DNA of 64,000 nucleotides, taken from the NCBI GenBank assembly GCA_964631955.1, contig CAZWBA010000007.1, positions 99,900 through 163,899 on the forward strand, written 5' to 3'. Within the stretch, counting starts at the first letter, position 1. The number at the start of each line of letters is the position of its first letter. The position numbers and the translations under genes were made by a program. Below, in pieces: positions 52,182 to 58,999 of the stretch. The DNA is from CAMLJR01 sp964631955 (GTDB taxonomy: Bacteria; Pseudomonadota; Gammaproteobacteria; Pseudomonadales; CAMLJR01). The notes under the pieces were generated by a model. It was not told the DNA's origin and did no database searches. It worked only from the letters and a program-made list of their open reading frames with translations.

Positions 52182-54281
52182 CTATAAAAAGCCGATAGAG
52201 CGTTTGGAGAAGCCTTCCTTCAAACTGCACTCTTGCGTCAGTGCAGCCAATAGCTCATCACAAGTACGCAGCGGGCTCAGACGGGAACGACGACGCACCG
52301 CCGCAAAATCGCCAGGAGTCAACATCTGCAAATTGGTCACACCGCTTTCAATTTGCAGGGGATTTTTTTCAATCAGTCCAAGCTCAAAACAGCATTCATC
52401 TACTAATTGTTGAATTTGCTCTGCACGGAGATAACCAAACTCCAACTTCATTTCAAAGCGTCGCAACGCCGCAGCATCGAGATTGTCGAGTCGATTGGTT
52501 GAGGCCAACACAACACCTTCATAGCGCTCTAGCTGAACCAGAAATTCGTTCACCGCAGTGACTTCCCACGAGTGTCTGGCCTCGCGGCGATCCGTTAGAA
52601 AACTATCGACCTCATCAATCACCAGCACCGCGCCAGTCTTTGACGCATCGGAGAAAACTGCCGCCAAATTTTTTTCAGTGCCGCCGACCAGAGAGCTCAG
52701 GATGTCCGATGCTTGCTTGAGCAGTAAGGGGCGATCCAATTGCTCCGCCAACCAGCGGCAATAGGCAGTCTTGCCCGTTCCGGGAGGGCCGTACAGCAGA
52801 ATTCGACCACCTCCAGCGTTACGCACCCCCTCGGCAACTTGGCGCAAATCGATCGGCGCATTGATCAATTCGGGGCGATAACCATAATTCATTGCGCCAA
52901 CAGGAAGTGGAGGTAACACAACGCCTTGCGCTGCCAGCGCTGATTCAATCAGCCCGATGAGTTTTCGGCTGATCTCATCGTTGCTGCAGTTATCAAGCTG
53001 TTGACGTACAACCGCGCACGCGCGCTGAATGATCGCCGGCGACAACATATCAATGCCTGCCAAATGTTTCCGCCATTGCTCGGAAAGCAAATCTCCGCAG
53101 TGCTCGTTGAGAAATTTAAGACGCTGCCCTGCGGTCATCGCTTTTACCTCCAGGATGATATCGAACCGACGCAAGATCGCCGAATCCATATGTGTAATTT
53201 GATTGGATAACCAAAGCGTGGGGATTCGATTGGATTCCAACAAATTATTCATCCATGCTTTTGCACCGCTGATTGCTGCATCGCCCAGCAACATGGAAAA
53301 CTCCGTACCGGTTATATCTTCCATCTCGTCAAACACCAGTACGCAACTGCCCTCCCTAAATACTTCATGCGCGAGCGTCAGCGCACGCAGACGATCTTTT
53401 GGACGCATTGATGTTCCGTCGTGATAGCAACAGGAAACTTCCAGACACTTTGCGCTCAATACATTGGCGAGAACGCGAGTCAACTGCGTTTTACCCGTGC
53501 CAGGAGGTCCATAAATCAAGATATTGATACCACGTGCGTGATTATGTAGTGCATGGCGGAGATGGCTTGAGATGACATCAATTTTCTCTGCGATATAGCC
53601 ATAATCGTGCAAGGTGAGTTCAGCCTGCTCTGCAACGCGCACCGAACTGCGCATCAACTCTGCAATTGAATCATGGCGATTCAACATTACAACGACATCG
53701 GAACTCGAATACGGGTGAATCATTCCCGGCACGCTATAACCGGTAGGGTCCAGTGCGACCAACCGCGAACTGGCCAATTTCCCATGTGGCGACAGCGCAT
53801 CGATCACTGGTTGTAACGGTTCCGCCAAAATGACCGATATCAGTTCAGGCACCTTGACATAACTTGCCTCCAGTAAATTAATCATGCACGCTAGCGAATT
53901 GTCTATCTGCATGCGATAGCACAACTCCAGCACTTTTGACTCAATCGCAGACAGACCCACCGCATGCGACAGCAGTTCGATATTTTTTTGCAGGATATCC
54001 GGCTCGTCGAGATCGACAGGTAAATGCCTTATTTTTTCCCAGTGTTGTTTTGCTGCATATATCGCATCATCCTTTTCAAAGTCTCCATCTCGGCCAAAAT
54101 AATTTAGGCCAGCGACTCTGGCCGCTGCATCATTGATATAGCCGTAGTTACGAATAAAATCATCCATGGCATTGAGCGGAAAAAGAATCCGCATTAACCA
54201 CATCATCATCCTGGAAGGTAGATGCGTCTCTTCAAGAAATTCGCGAGAGGAATCTACGAGTGCCAAATTCTGATTAGCCAT
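52182..54281 (-). CDS. Double AAA+ ATPase
   Basis: A 699-residue ATPase with two AAA+ modules. The first has Walker A GPPGTGKT at 258-265 and Walker B VLVFDE at about 314-319; the second has GPPGTGKT at 498-505, VLVIDE at about 552-557 and the sensor/arginine-finger region STNRLDNLDAAALRRFEMK. The 250-residue N-terminal domain (LPSRMMMWLMRILFPLNAM...) is not recognised and probably binds substrate. AGGAG precedes the ATG. By layout it resembles Cdc48-type remodelling ATPases. In this island it could drive an immune or remodelling complex (inference). Confidence 0.85.
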   Translation of the reverse strand: MANQNLALVDSSREFLEETHLPSRMMMWLMRILFPLNAMDDFIRNYGYINDAAARVAGLNYFGRDGDFEKDDAIYAAKQHWEKIRHLPVDLDEPDILQKNIELLSHAVGLSAIESKVLELCYRMQIDNSLACMINLLEASYVKVPELISVILAEPLQPVIDALSPHGKLASSRLVALDPTGYSVPGMIHPYSSSDVVVMLNRHDSIAELMRSSVRVAEQAELTLHDYGYIAEKIDVISSHLRHALHNHARGINILIYGPPGTGKTQLTRVLANVLSAKCLEVSCCYHDGTSMRPKDRLRALTLAHEVFREGSCVLVFDEMEDITGTEFSMLLGDAAISGAKAWMNNLLESNRIPTLWLSNQITHMDSAILRRFDIILEVKAMTAGQRLKFLNEHCGDLLSEQWRKHLAGIDMLSPAIIQRACAVVRQQLDNCSNDEISRKLIGLIESALAAQGVVLPPLPVGAMNYGYRPELINAPIDLRQVAEGVRNAGGGRILLYGPPGTGKTAYCRWLAEQLDRPLLLKQASDILSSLVGGTEKNLAAVFSDASKTGAVLVIDEVDSFLTDRREARHSWEVTAVNEFLVQLERYEGVVLASTNRLDNLDAAALRRFEMKLEFGYLRAEQIQQLVDECCFELGLIEKNPLQIESGVTNLQMLTPGDFAAVRRRSRLSPLRTCDELLAALTQECSLKEGFSKRSIGFL

Positions 54282-54721
54282 AGCTATCTCCTAGTAAAAC
54301 AATCTAAAGAAAATAATTCCCTAGACGAGTAGTATTCATCGGCTACGCGACACAATAGGTCTTAAAATAAAAAAGCTATTCGATGCTCAATCTATCAATT
54401 GATCAGAGATCGGCCGCCTTGATGCATCGGCCTAATACACAGTTTAAATTTTTAAAGATCGGCGAATCGCAAGAATTCATGCGCAGAATTTCAAAGAAAC
54501 GCGACAAAATAAGACGCTAAAAACCCAGCTGGGAAAGCTGAGCAAAAAACTGCAGAGGTGAGGCACGGAATAAAAGATTGCGACCTAATTTGTCGCGATG
54601 TAGTGCGATGCTATTCGTACACAAATTAAAACCCGAATCGATTTTTAATCTGAAAGTCGAAGATCAGGCCTAGGAGTTTTCCGACTATCCATAACTCATG
54701 CCATGTATAGAGGCCTCGCAT
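54282..54721. other. A/T-rich intergenic region
   Basis: This 440-bp stretch between the AAA+ gene and the NADAR fragment has no credible gene. It includes the AAA+ promoter region and an inverted repeat around CCCAGCTGGG near 54521. Confidence 0.5.
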
Positions 54722-54886
54722 ATGGTTTTCGAAACCAAAACGTACGTTCGTAGTGAATGCGCTGTCTTTTTCACTGTCGACGGCCCTAATGGTACTTTGT
54801 CCAATATGGCGCCAAATATGAAGCTGCAAATTGCTGATACGGTAATCCTGACCAGCGAGGCGCCATATCAGACCATGAGGTTATAG
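54722..54886 (+). pseudogene. NADAR-domain (YbiA-like) gene, 5' fragment
   Basis: ATG 54722, with AGAGG eight bases upstream, opens MVFETKTYVRSECAVFFTVD followed by GPNGTLSNMAPNMKLQIAD and TSEAPYQTMRL, then a stop. G-x-LSNM and TSEAxYQxMR are the beginning of the NADAR fold (E. coli YbiA family, about 160 residues). Only about 54 residues remain; the rest is missing. NADAR proteins remove ADP-ribose or process NAD-derived metabolites and are frequent in defence and toxin contexts. An in-frame ATG at 54698 is an alternative start. Confidence 0.7.
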
Positions 54887-54938
54887 GCAATGCCACGAAT
54901 TTAATTGGGAATTTTGCACACCACGCCACGCGTCGCAT

Positions 54939-55193
54939 TCACCTCGCGCCAGCCCTGACCGAATCCTCGTGCAGCGACTCGTTCAGCTGGTCGACGACGA
55001 TCGCCCAGGCCGCGTCGTTGTGGATCTGTTCGGTCAGGAACTGGCGCTGGGCGGCGTTCCAGTAGGACGCCTCGGTCAGGCGGACATCCGTCGGCAGCTG
55101 ATGCTCCTTGATGAATTTCGCGATGGCCTGCTCGCTGGCGTCGAGCCCGAGCTGGAGAAACAGGTTGGTCATGCGGGGCGTGGCATTGGTCAT
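54939..55193 (-). CDS. DUF2789 protein
   Basis: An 84-residue protein starting MTNATPRMTNLFLQLGLDAS with AGAGG before the ATG. The pattern LFxQLGL, AIxxFIxxH, LxEASYWNAAQRQFLxE, WAxVVDxLNxxL is the DUF2789 family, common in gammaproteobacteria and of unknown function. It marks the return to ordinary chromosomal genes at the right edge of the island. Confidence 0.87.
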   Translation of the reverse strand: MTNATPRMTNLFLQLGLDASEQAIAKFIKEHQLPTDVRLTEASYWNAAQRQFLTEQIHNDAAWAIVVDQLNESLHEDSVRAGAR

Positions 55194-55213
55194 AGGTTAC
55201 CTCTGGTGGATGT

Positions 55214-55286
55214 CACACAAACGGGGACAGATTTTATACACTCTTCGGCCTACCTATGCCGCGAAAAAATAAATCTGCCTCGTTTT
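55214..55286. repeat. REP-like inverted element containing CACACAAACGGGGACAGATT
   Basis: The arm AAACGGGGACAGATTTTA (55219-55236) is matched in inverted form by AAATCTGCCTCGTTTT (55271-55286), with a spacer of about 35 bp. Such ACGGGGACAGATT palindromes are typical of REP/RAYT-type intergenic repeats. The left part is repeated directly at 46736. Confidence 0.65.
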
Positions 55287-55305
55287 CTGACTGATCAGAG
55301 GTTCG

Positions 55306-55788
55306 TTAAATGAGTTTTGTTTCGTAGTGCTCCAGAATCCAGCAACCTTCATGCGATCCGAATAAGTAGGAAACTCTCAAGGGGGAATCCGCTTTCGTTA
55401 ATTCCAGACGAACCTGATGGGCGGAGTCTGCGCCGGTACTCGACGCAAGATGATTATCGAGGATGTATTCGCTCAGCGTCGGCCAGCGCCAGTATTCGGC
55501 CAGCGACAAATCGAATTTCTGCGGGTCGGTGATTCGTCTTCCGTCGATATCGACAGAATCATTCCAGCGGATAATTTTCAGCGGTAGCTTCGTGCGCTCG
55601 ATGGCGAAGGATTTTTCGGTCGAAAACCGCGGCAGGAATTCGTCGAATGACTCCGGCTTGTCGGGCGAACAATCGGCCAGCGCGGGCTGGCCGATTGTCA
55701 ATGCAACACACAGTGCGAATGATTTGAGCAGGTTTTCGATGGGCACGCCTGCGGCTGTCGGATATGTCAGGGCAGTCGAATATTGCAT
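55306..55788 (-). CDS. Secreted protein of unknown function (DUF4348-like pattern)
   Basis: A protein of up to 160 residues. A hydrophobic NLLKSFALCVALTIGQPALA precedes ADCSPDKPESFDEFLPRFST, indicating secretion. The ESFDEFLPRFSxxxxFAxxRxxLPL pattern resembles DUF4348 proteins; function unknown. The start is uncertain: ATG 55788, or a GTG (VPIENLLK) 14 codons later. The C-terminus holds SYLFGSHEGCWILEHYET, with two Cys in the mature protein that could form a disulfide. Confidence 0.65.
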   Translation of the reverse strand: MQYSTALTYPTAAGVPIENLLKSFALCVALTIGQPALADCSPDKPESFDEFLPRFSTEKSFAIERTKLPLKIIRWNDSVDIDGRRITDPQKFDLSLAEYWRWPTLSEYILDNHLASSTGADSAHQVRLELTKADSPLRVSYLFGSHEGCWILEHYETKLI

Positions 55789-55827
55789 CGAAAACCGCTC
55801 GTAATGACTCGCGCGTGAATGGATGAC

Positions 55828-56250
55828 TCAGGGCTTCAGCTGTCCGCGAATTTCGCCAGGCTTGTGCGCGGTGCTATGCACATTGATGTAAAGCTTGCCT
55901 TCCTTGAACGCGTTGTATTGCTCGGCGTTGAATTTCGCACCCGCCGGCGCATTCCATTTGCCATCCTCGCCTTTCACGAAAGTGACGATGGGCGGACCAT
56001 TTTCGCCCGGTGCGCCCACGTGAATGTGCGCGGCGGTGCCGTCGAGTTTTTTGGTTTCGATGGTGCCGGTGACGCTGTGGTCGTCGGCAATGGTGATTTT
56101 TGCCGTGCCGCTGGCATCCGTTTCAACCGCGGGTACTTCTTCTTTGCCCGACAGTTTCACTTTCACATCTTCCGCCGCGAACACACTGGCCGAAGATAAA
56201 AACGCGAATGTCGTTGCCAACATATATTGCGATAGTTTTCTGGATTTCAT
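55828..56250 (-). CDS. CHRD-domain secreted protein
   Basis: A 140-residue protein with signal peptide ending near ASVFAAED. The CHRD domain fills the rest: VKLSGKEEVPAVETDASGTA, GTAAHIHVGAPGENGPPIV, and LYINVHSTAHKPGEIRGQL. The HIHxGxxGxNG and NVHSxxxxxGEIRGQ motifs are diagnostic. CHRD domains are found in extracellular proteins of unclear function. It is 61 bp downstream of a peroxiredoxin gene on the same strand. Confidence 0.93.
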   Translation of the reverse strand: MKSRKLSQYMLATTFAFLSSASVFAAEDVKVKLSGKEEVPAVETDASGTAKITIADDHSVTGTIETKKLDGTAAHIHVGAPGENGPPIVTFVKGEDGKWNAPAGAKFNAEQYNAFKEGKLYINVHSTAHKPGEIRGQLKP

Positions 56251-56311
56251 CGTGTCATTTCCTCTGTTTAATTTTTCAAATAAATTCCTGGATAGTTCCT
56301 GGTCAATTTAA

Positions 56312-56899
56312 TTATTTACCCGCCAGTTTCTGTACGGCAGCGAGTGTCTGCTGCACATTTTCCGATGCGCCCACGCCGCCGATGGTCGCTGCAATTTTGC
56401 CATCGGGCCTGACGATAAATGTGGTGCGCTCCGCGAAGCCGTGGTTGATGTCGACGCCGCGCGAATCCTTTCTTCCCGGTGCCGCGTCACGCACGTTCAA
56501 CTCATAGGATTTTGCAATCGAACCATCGTGATCCGAGGCCACCGACAATTTGCCCGCGCAATATTGCGGGTCGGCGGAGAAATCGTTGAGGCGCTCGATG
56601 CTGTCGAGCGATACGCCGATGACGCTGGTACCCGCCGCTGCGAATTTATCGATATTTTCCGCAAACTCGTGCGCCTGAATATTGCAGCCGCCGGTATAGG
56701 CCGACGGGTAGAAATACACCACGACCGGACCTTTCTTCAGATTTTCCTGCAGGCTGTAATTGAAAGCCTTGCCGGCGAGCGATGCCTGCGTCTTGAATGC
56801 GGGGGCGGTATCGCCCTCCTTCAATGCAGCCAATGCCGGCATTGCAATGGCAGTCAGCGCAGCACTGAACGCGGTTGTTTTGATCAGTCTGTGTAACAT
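56312..56899 (-). CDS. Periplasmic peroxiredoxin (AhpC/TSA, BCP-like)
   Basis: A 195-residue protein with signal peptide ending near MPALAALKEG. VVVYFYPSAYTGGCNIQAHE contains the peroxidatic Cys72 in a PxxxTxxC setting; the usual resolving Cys five residues later is absent, but Cys114 could serve. GFAERTTFIVRPDGKIAATI completes the fold. It reduces peroxides outside the cytoplasm, which suits the cytochrome-rich neighbourhood. Secretion of a BCP-type peroxiredoxin is uncommon. Confidence 0.88.
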   Translation of the reverse strand: MLHRLIKTTAFSAALTAIAMPALAALKEGDTAPAFKTQASLAGKAFNYSLQENLKKGPVVVYFYPSAYTGGCNIQAHEFAENIDKFAAAGTSVIGVSLDSIERLNDFSADPQYCAGKLSVASDHDGSIAKSYELNVRDAAPGRKDSRGVDINHGFAERTTFIVRPDGKIAATIGGVGASENVQQTLAAVQKLAGK

Positions 56900-56954
56900 G
56901 CGGTCATTTCCTCTATTGGCAATTCCAGAATTTTGCTGAATGGATCGAGGGCCG

Positions 56955-57356
56955 TCAGTCCGAGGTGAGCGGCTTGTACAGATCGTGGCAGGCGCGGCAA
57001 TTCTTCGTCAATTCGCGCGCAGACGCAGCCGCCTTGTCGAAGTCATCTTTTTCCAGCGCCGAGAGGATGTCCTGCGCAAGTGCCTGCCCTTCCTGAGCGA
57101 GTTTCACGCCATCGTCGACTCCGCCTTTATGCGCGAAATAATCTTCAGTCCACTTGAGCCCCTGCAGAATGATGTCGACGCCCTCCTTCGCATTTTTTGC
57201 ATTTTTCGCGTTGATATCAGGTTCCAGATATTTATTGGTATCGTCCATGGTGCGCATCAGATCGTCGTCGAAATCGGAGAGATCGAGTTCGGCCACCACA
57301 TTCGTCACAAAACCGGTCAGCAATACGCCTACAACAAGAATGAACAGCTTACGCAT
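56955..57356 (-). CDS. Cytochrome c'-like protein
   Basis: A 133-residue precursor. ATG 57356 gives MRKLFILVVGVLLTGFVTNV as signal. The rest is helical with a C-terminal haem site ELTKNCRACHDLYKP, the order of four-helix cytochrome c'/c556 proteins. The frame is open further upstream only because an 18-bp repeat array keeps it open; that part is not coding. It follows the DUF1501 gene after a terminator and the repeat array. Confidence 0.85.
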   Translation of the reverse strand: MRKLFILVVGVLLTGFVTNVVAELDLSDFDDDLMRTMDDTNKYLEPDINAKNAKNAKEGVDIILQGLKWTEDYFAHKGGVDDGVKLAQEGQALAQDILSALEKDDFDKAAASARELTKNCRACHDLYKPLTSD

Positions 57357-57374
57357 TCCCACTCGTGCCCTTTT

Positions 57375-57446
57375 AGTTGAGAAAAAATGTTTAGTTGAAA
57401 AAAAACGTTTGATTGAAATAAAACGTCTTATTGAAATAAAAAGGCC
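57375..57446. repeat. Four-unit 18-bp tandem repeat
   Basis: Units AGTTGAGAAAAAATGTTT, AGTTGAAAAAAAACGTTT, GATTGAAATAAAACGTCT and TATTGAAATAAAAAGGCC run without gaps. They lie between the DUF1501 terminator and the cytochrome c' start codon and form its 5' region. Homopolymer A runs inside the units could make the array length variable. Confidence 0.85.
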
Positions 57447-57464
57447 CCGACCGAAGCCGGGGCC
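57436..57464 (-). terminator. Rho-independent terminator with UUCG loop, after the DUF1501 gene
   Basis: On the minus strand GGCCCCGGC-TTCG-GTCGGGGCC forms a 9-bp stem closed by a stable C(UUCG)G tetraloop and is followed by TTTTTATTT. It starts 14 bp after the DUF1501 stop codon. Confidence 0.92.
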
Positions 57465-57477
57465 GCCACCTGAAAAC

Positions 57478-58935
57478 TTACGCAAGAAGTTCTTTGATGA
57501 CTTCGCCATACACAACCGTCGGGCGCTCGGAGCGGCCGTGGTTGAGATACGTCGTTTTCAGGTGATCGAGACCCATCAGCTGCAGCACGGTGGCGTGCAG
57601 GTCGTAGGTATCGACTTTTTTGCCGACCGACTGCAGGCCGATTTCGTCGGTCTGGCCGAAGGTGAAACCCGCATTGACGCCCGCACCAGCCATCCACTGC
57701 GTGTAACCCCACGGATTGTGATCGCGACCCGAACCGGACTGGCCGTATGACGTGCGCGAAAACTCCGAAGTCCACACCACCAGGGTCGATTCAAGCAGGC
57801 CGCGCGATTTCAGATCGGCGAGCAAACCCGCGATCGGTTTGTCGACCGCGCGCGCGTGTGCGCTGTGATTCTTTTCGAGATCCTCGTGCGCATCCCAGTC
57901 GCGATTCTCACCGGCGATATCGAGCGTGCCCGAAACCACCTGAATGAAACGCACGCCGCGCTCGACCAGACGACGCGCGCGCAACATCTGCGTGCCGTAA
58001 TCCTTCGTCGCTTCCTCGTTGAGGCCATACAGTTCTTTCGTTGCCGCTGTCTCTTTGGACAAATCCACGGCTTCCGGCGCGGTGCTCTCCATGCGATACG
58101 CCAGTTCGTACGAGCGCACGCGCGCCTGCAATTCGGTATCGTTGGGATAACGCGCGCCGCGCTGCTCGTTCAACTGCCGGAGCAGATCGAAACTGCCGCG
58201 CTGCTGTTGCGCATCGACAAGCTCGGGGCGCTCCAGATGCAGGATCGGCGATGCGCCCGGACGGAACGCGACGCCCTGATGCACGGCCGGCAGAAATCCC
58301 GATGACCAGTTCACACCGCCACCGCGCGGCTCGCGTTTGCCGGCATAGAGCACGACATACGGCGGCAGATCCGGATTCGCCGACCCGAGCGCGTAGGAAA
58401 CCCACGCGCCGAGTGTCGGACGCCCCGGGTTCAGATCGCCGGTGTTCAATTTCATGATCGAAATATCGTGCGTGGCGCCGACGGTTGTACTCGATTTGAT
58501 GAACGCGAGCTTATCGGCGTGTTGCGCGATGTTCGGCAATAAATCCGAAAACCAGGCGCCGCTATCGCCGTATTGTTTCCACGTGCGATTCGATGCGAAG
58601 AGCTTACCGACACCGCCCTGCGTACTGGTTTTAATGCCTTTCAGAAACGATGGCGGCACGTCCTGTCCCGAGAGCTTGATCAGATCGGGTTTGTAATCGT
58701 ACAGATCGAGCGTGCTCGGCGCGCCGCTCATGTGCAGCCAGATCACCGATTTTGCCTTTGCTGGAAAATGCGGCTCTTTCGACGCGAGCGGATCGATCAG
58801 CCCCTGCGCAGCGGCCAGCTCCGATGCATTTGCAATACCGAAGCCGCCATGTCCGGACAATAATCCGCTGAGTGCTACACCACCGAGTCCGTAAGCGGTG
58901 TTTACCAGAAAATCACGGCGCGATTTATTACTCAT
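57478..58935 (-). CDS. DUF1501 family protein
   Basis: A 485-residue protein with an N-terminal SRRDFLVNTAYGLGGVALSG that resembles a Tat signal (one Arg pair and hydrophobic stretch). The body is an alkaline-phosphatase/sulfatase-like fold: VIWLHMSGAPSTLDLYDYKP, GATHDISIMKLNTGDLNPGRP, VVWTSEFSRTSYGQSGSGRD and DHNPWGYTQWMAG. DUF1501 proteins are abundant in planctomycetes, nearly always next to a DUF1549/DUF1553 partner, as here (64 bp upstream). Exact reaction unknown; transport to the periplasm fits the adjacent cytochromes. Confidence 0.92.
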   Translation of the reverse strand: MSNKSRRDFLVNTAYGLGGVALSGLLSGHGGFGIANASELAAAQGLIDPLASKEPHFPAKAKSVIWLHMSGAPSTLDLYDYKPDLIKLSGQDVPPSFLKGIKTSTQGGVGKLFASNRTWKQYGDSGAWFSDLLPNIAQHADKLAFIKSSTTVGATHDISIMKLNTGDLNPGRPTLGAWVSYALGSANPDLPPYVVLYAGKREPRGGGVNWSSGFLPAVHQGVAFRPGASPILHLERPELVDAQQQRGSFDLLRQLNEQRGARYPNDTELQARVRSYELAYRMESTAPEAVDLSKETAATKELYGLNEEATKDYGTQMLRARRLVERGVRFIQVVSGTLDIAGENRDWDAHEDLEKNHSAHARAVDKPIAGLLADLKSRGLLESTLVVWTSEFSRTSYGQSGSGRDHNPWGYTQWMAGAGVNAGFTFGQTDEIGLQSVGKKVDTYDLHATVLQLMGLDHLKTTYLNHGRSERPTVVYGEVIKELLA

Positions 58936-58970
58936 GATTCATCCTCATTAATTAATTTGTTTGTTTACTC

Positions 58971-58993
58971 CCCTCTCCCCAAATGGGAGAGGG
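58971..58993. repeat. Intergenic hairpin CCCTCTCCC/GGGAGAGGG
   Basis: A perfect 9-bp inverted repeat with a 5-base loop between the DUF1501 and DUF1549/1553 genes. It is of the common CTCTCCC...GGGAGAGGG intergenic repeat type and may adjust the level of the downstream gene. Confidence 0.7.
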
Positions 58994-58999
58994 AACTTA

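Noticed and set aside
57357..57515. N-terminal extension of the cytochrome c' with FISIKRF-like hexapeptide repeats
   Set aside because: It is the translation of the 18-bp repeat array and of the DUF1501 terminator; the signal peptide begins at 57356.
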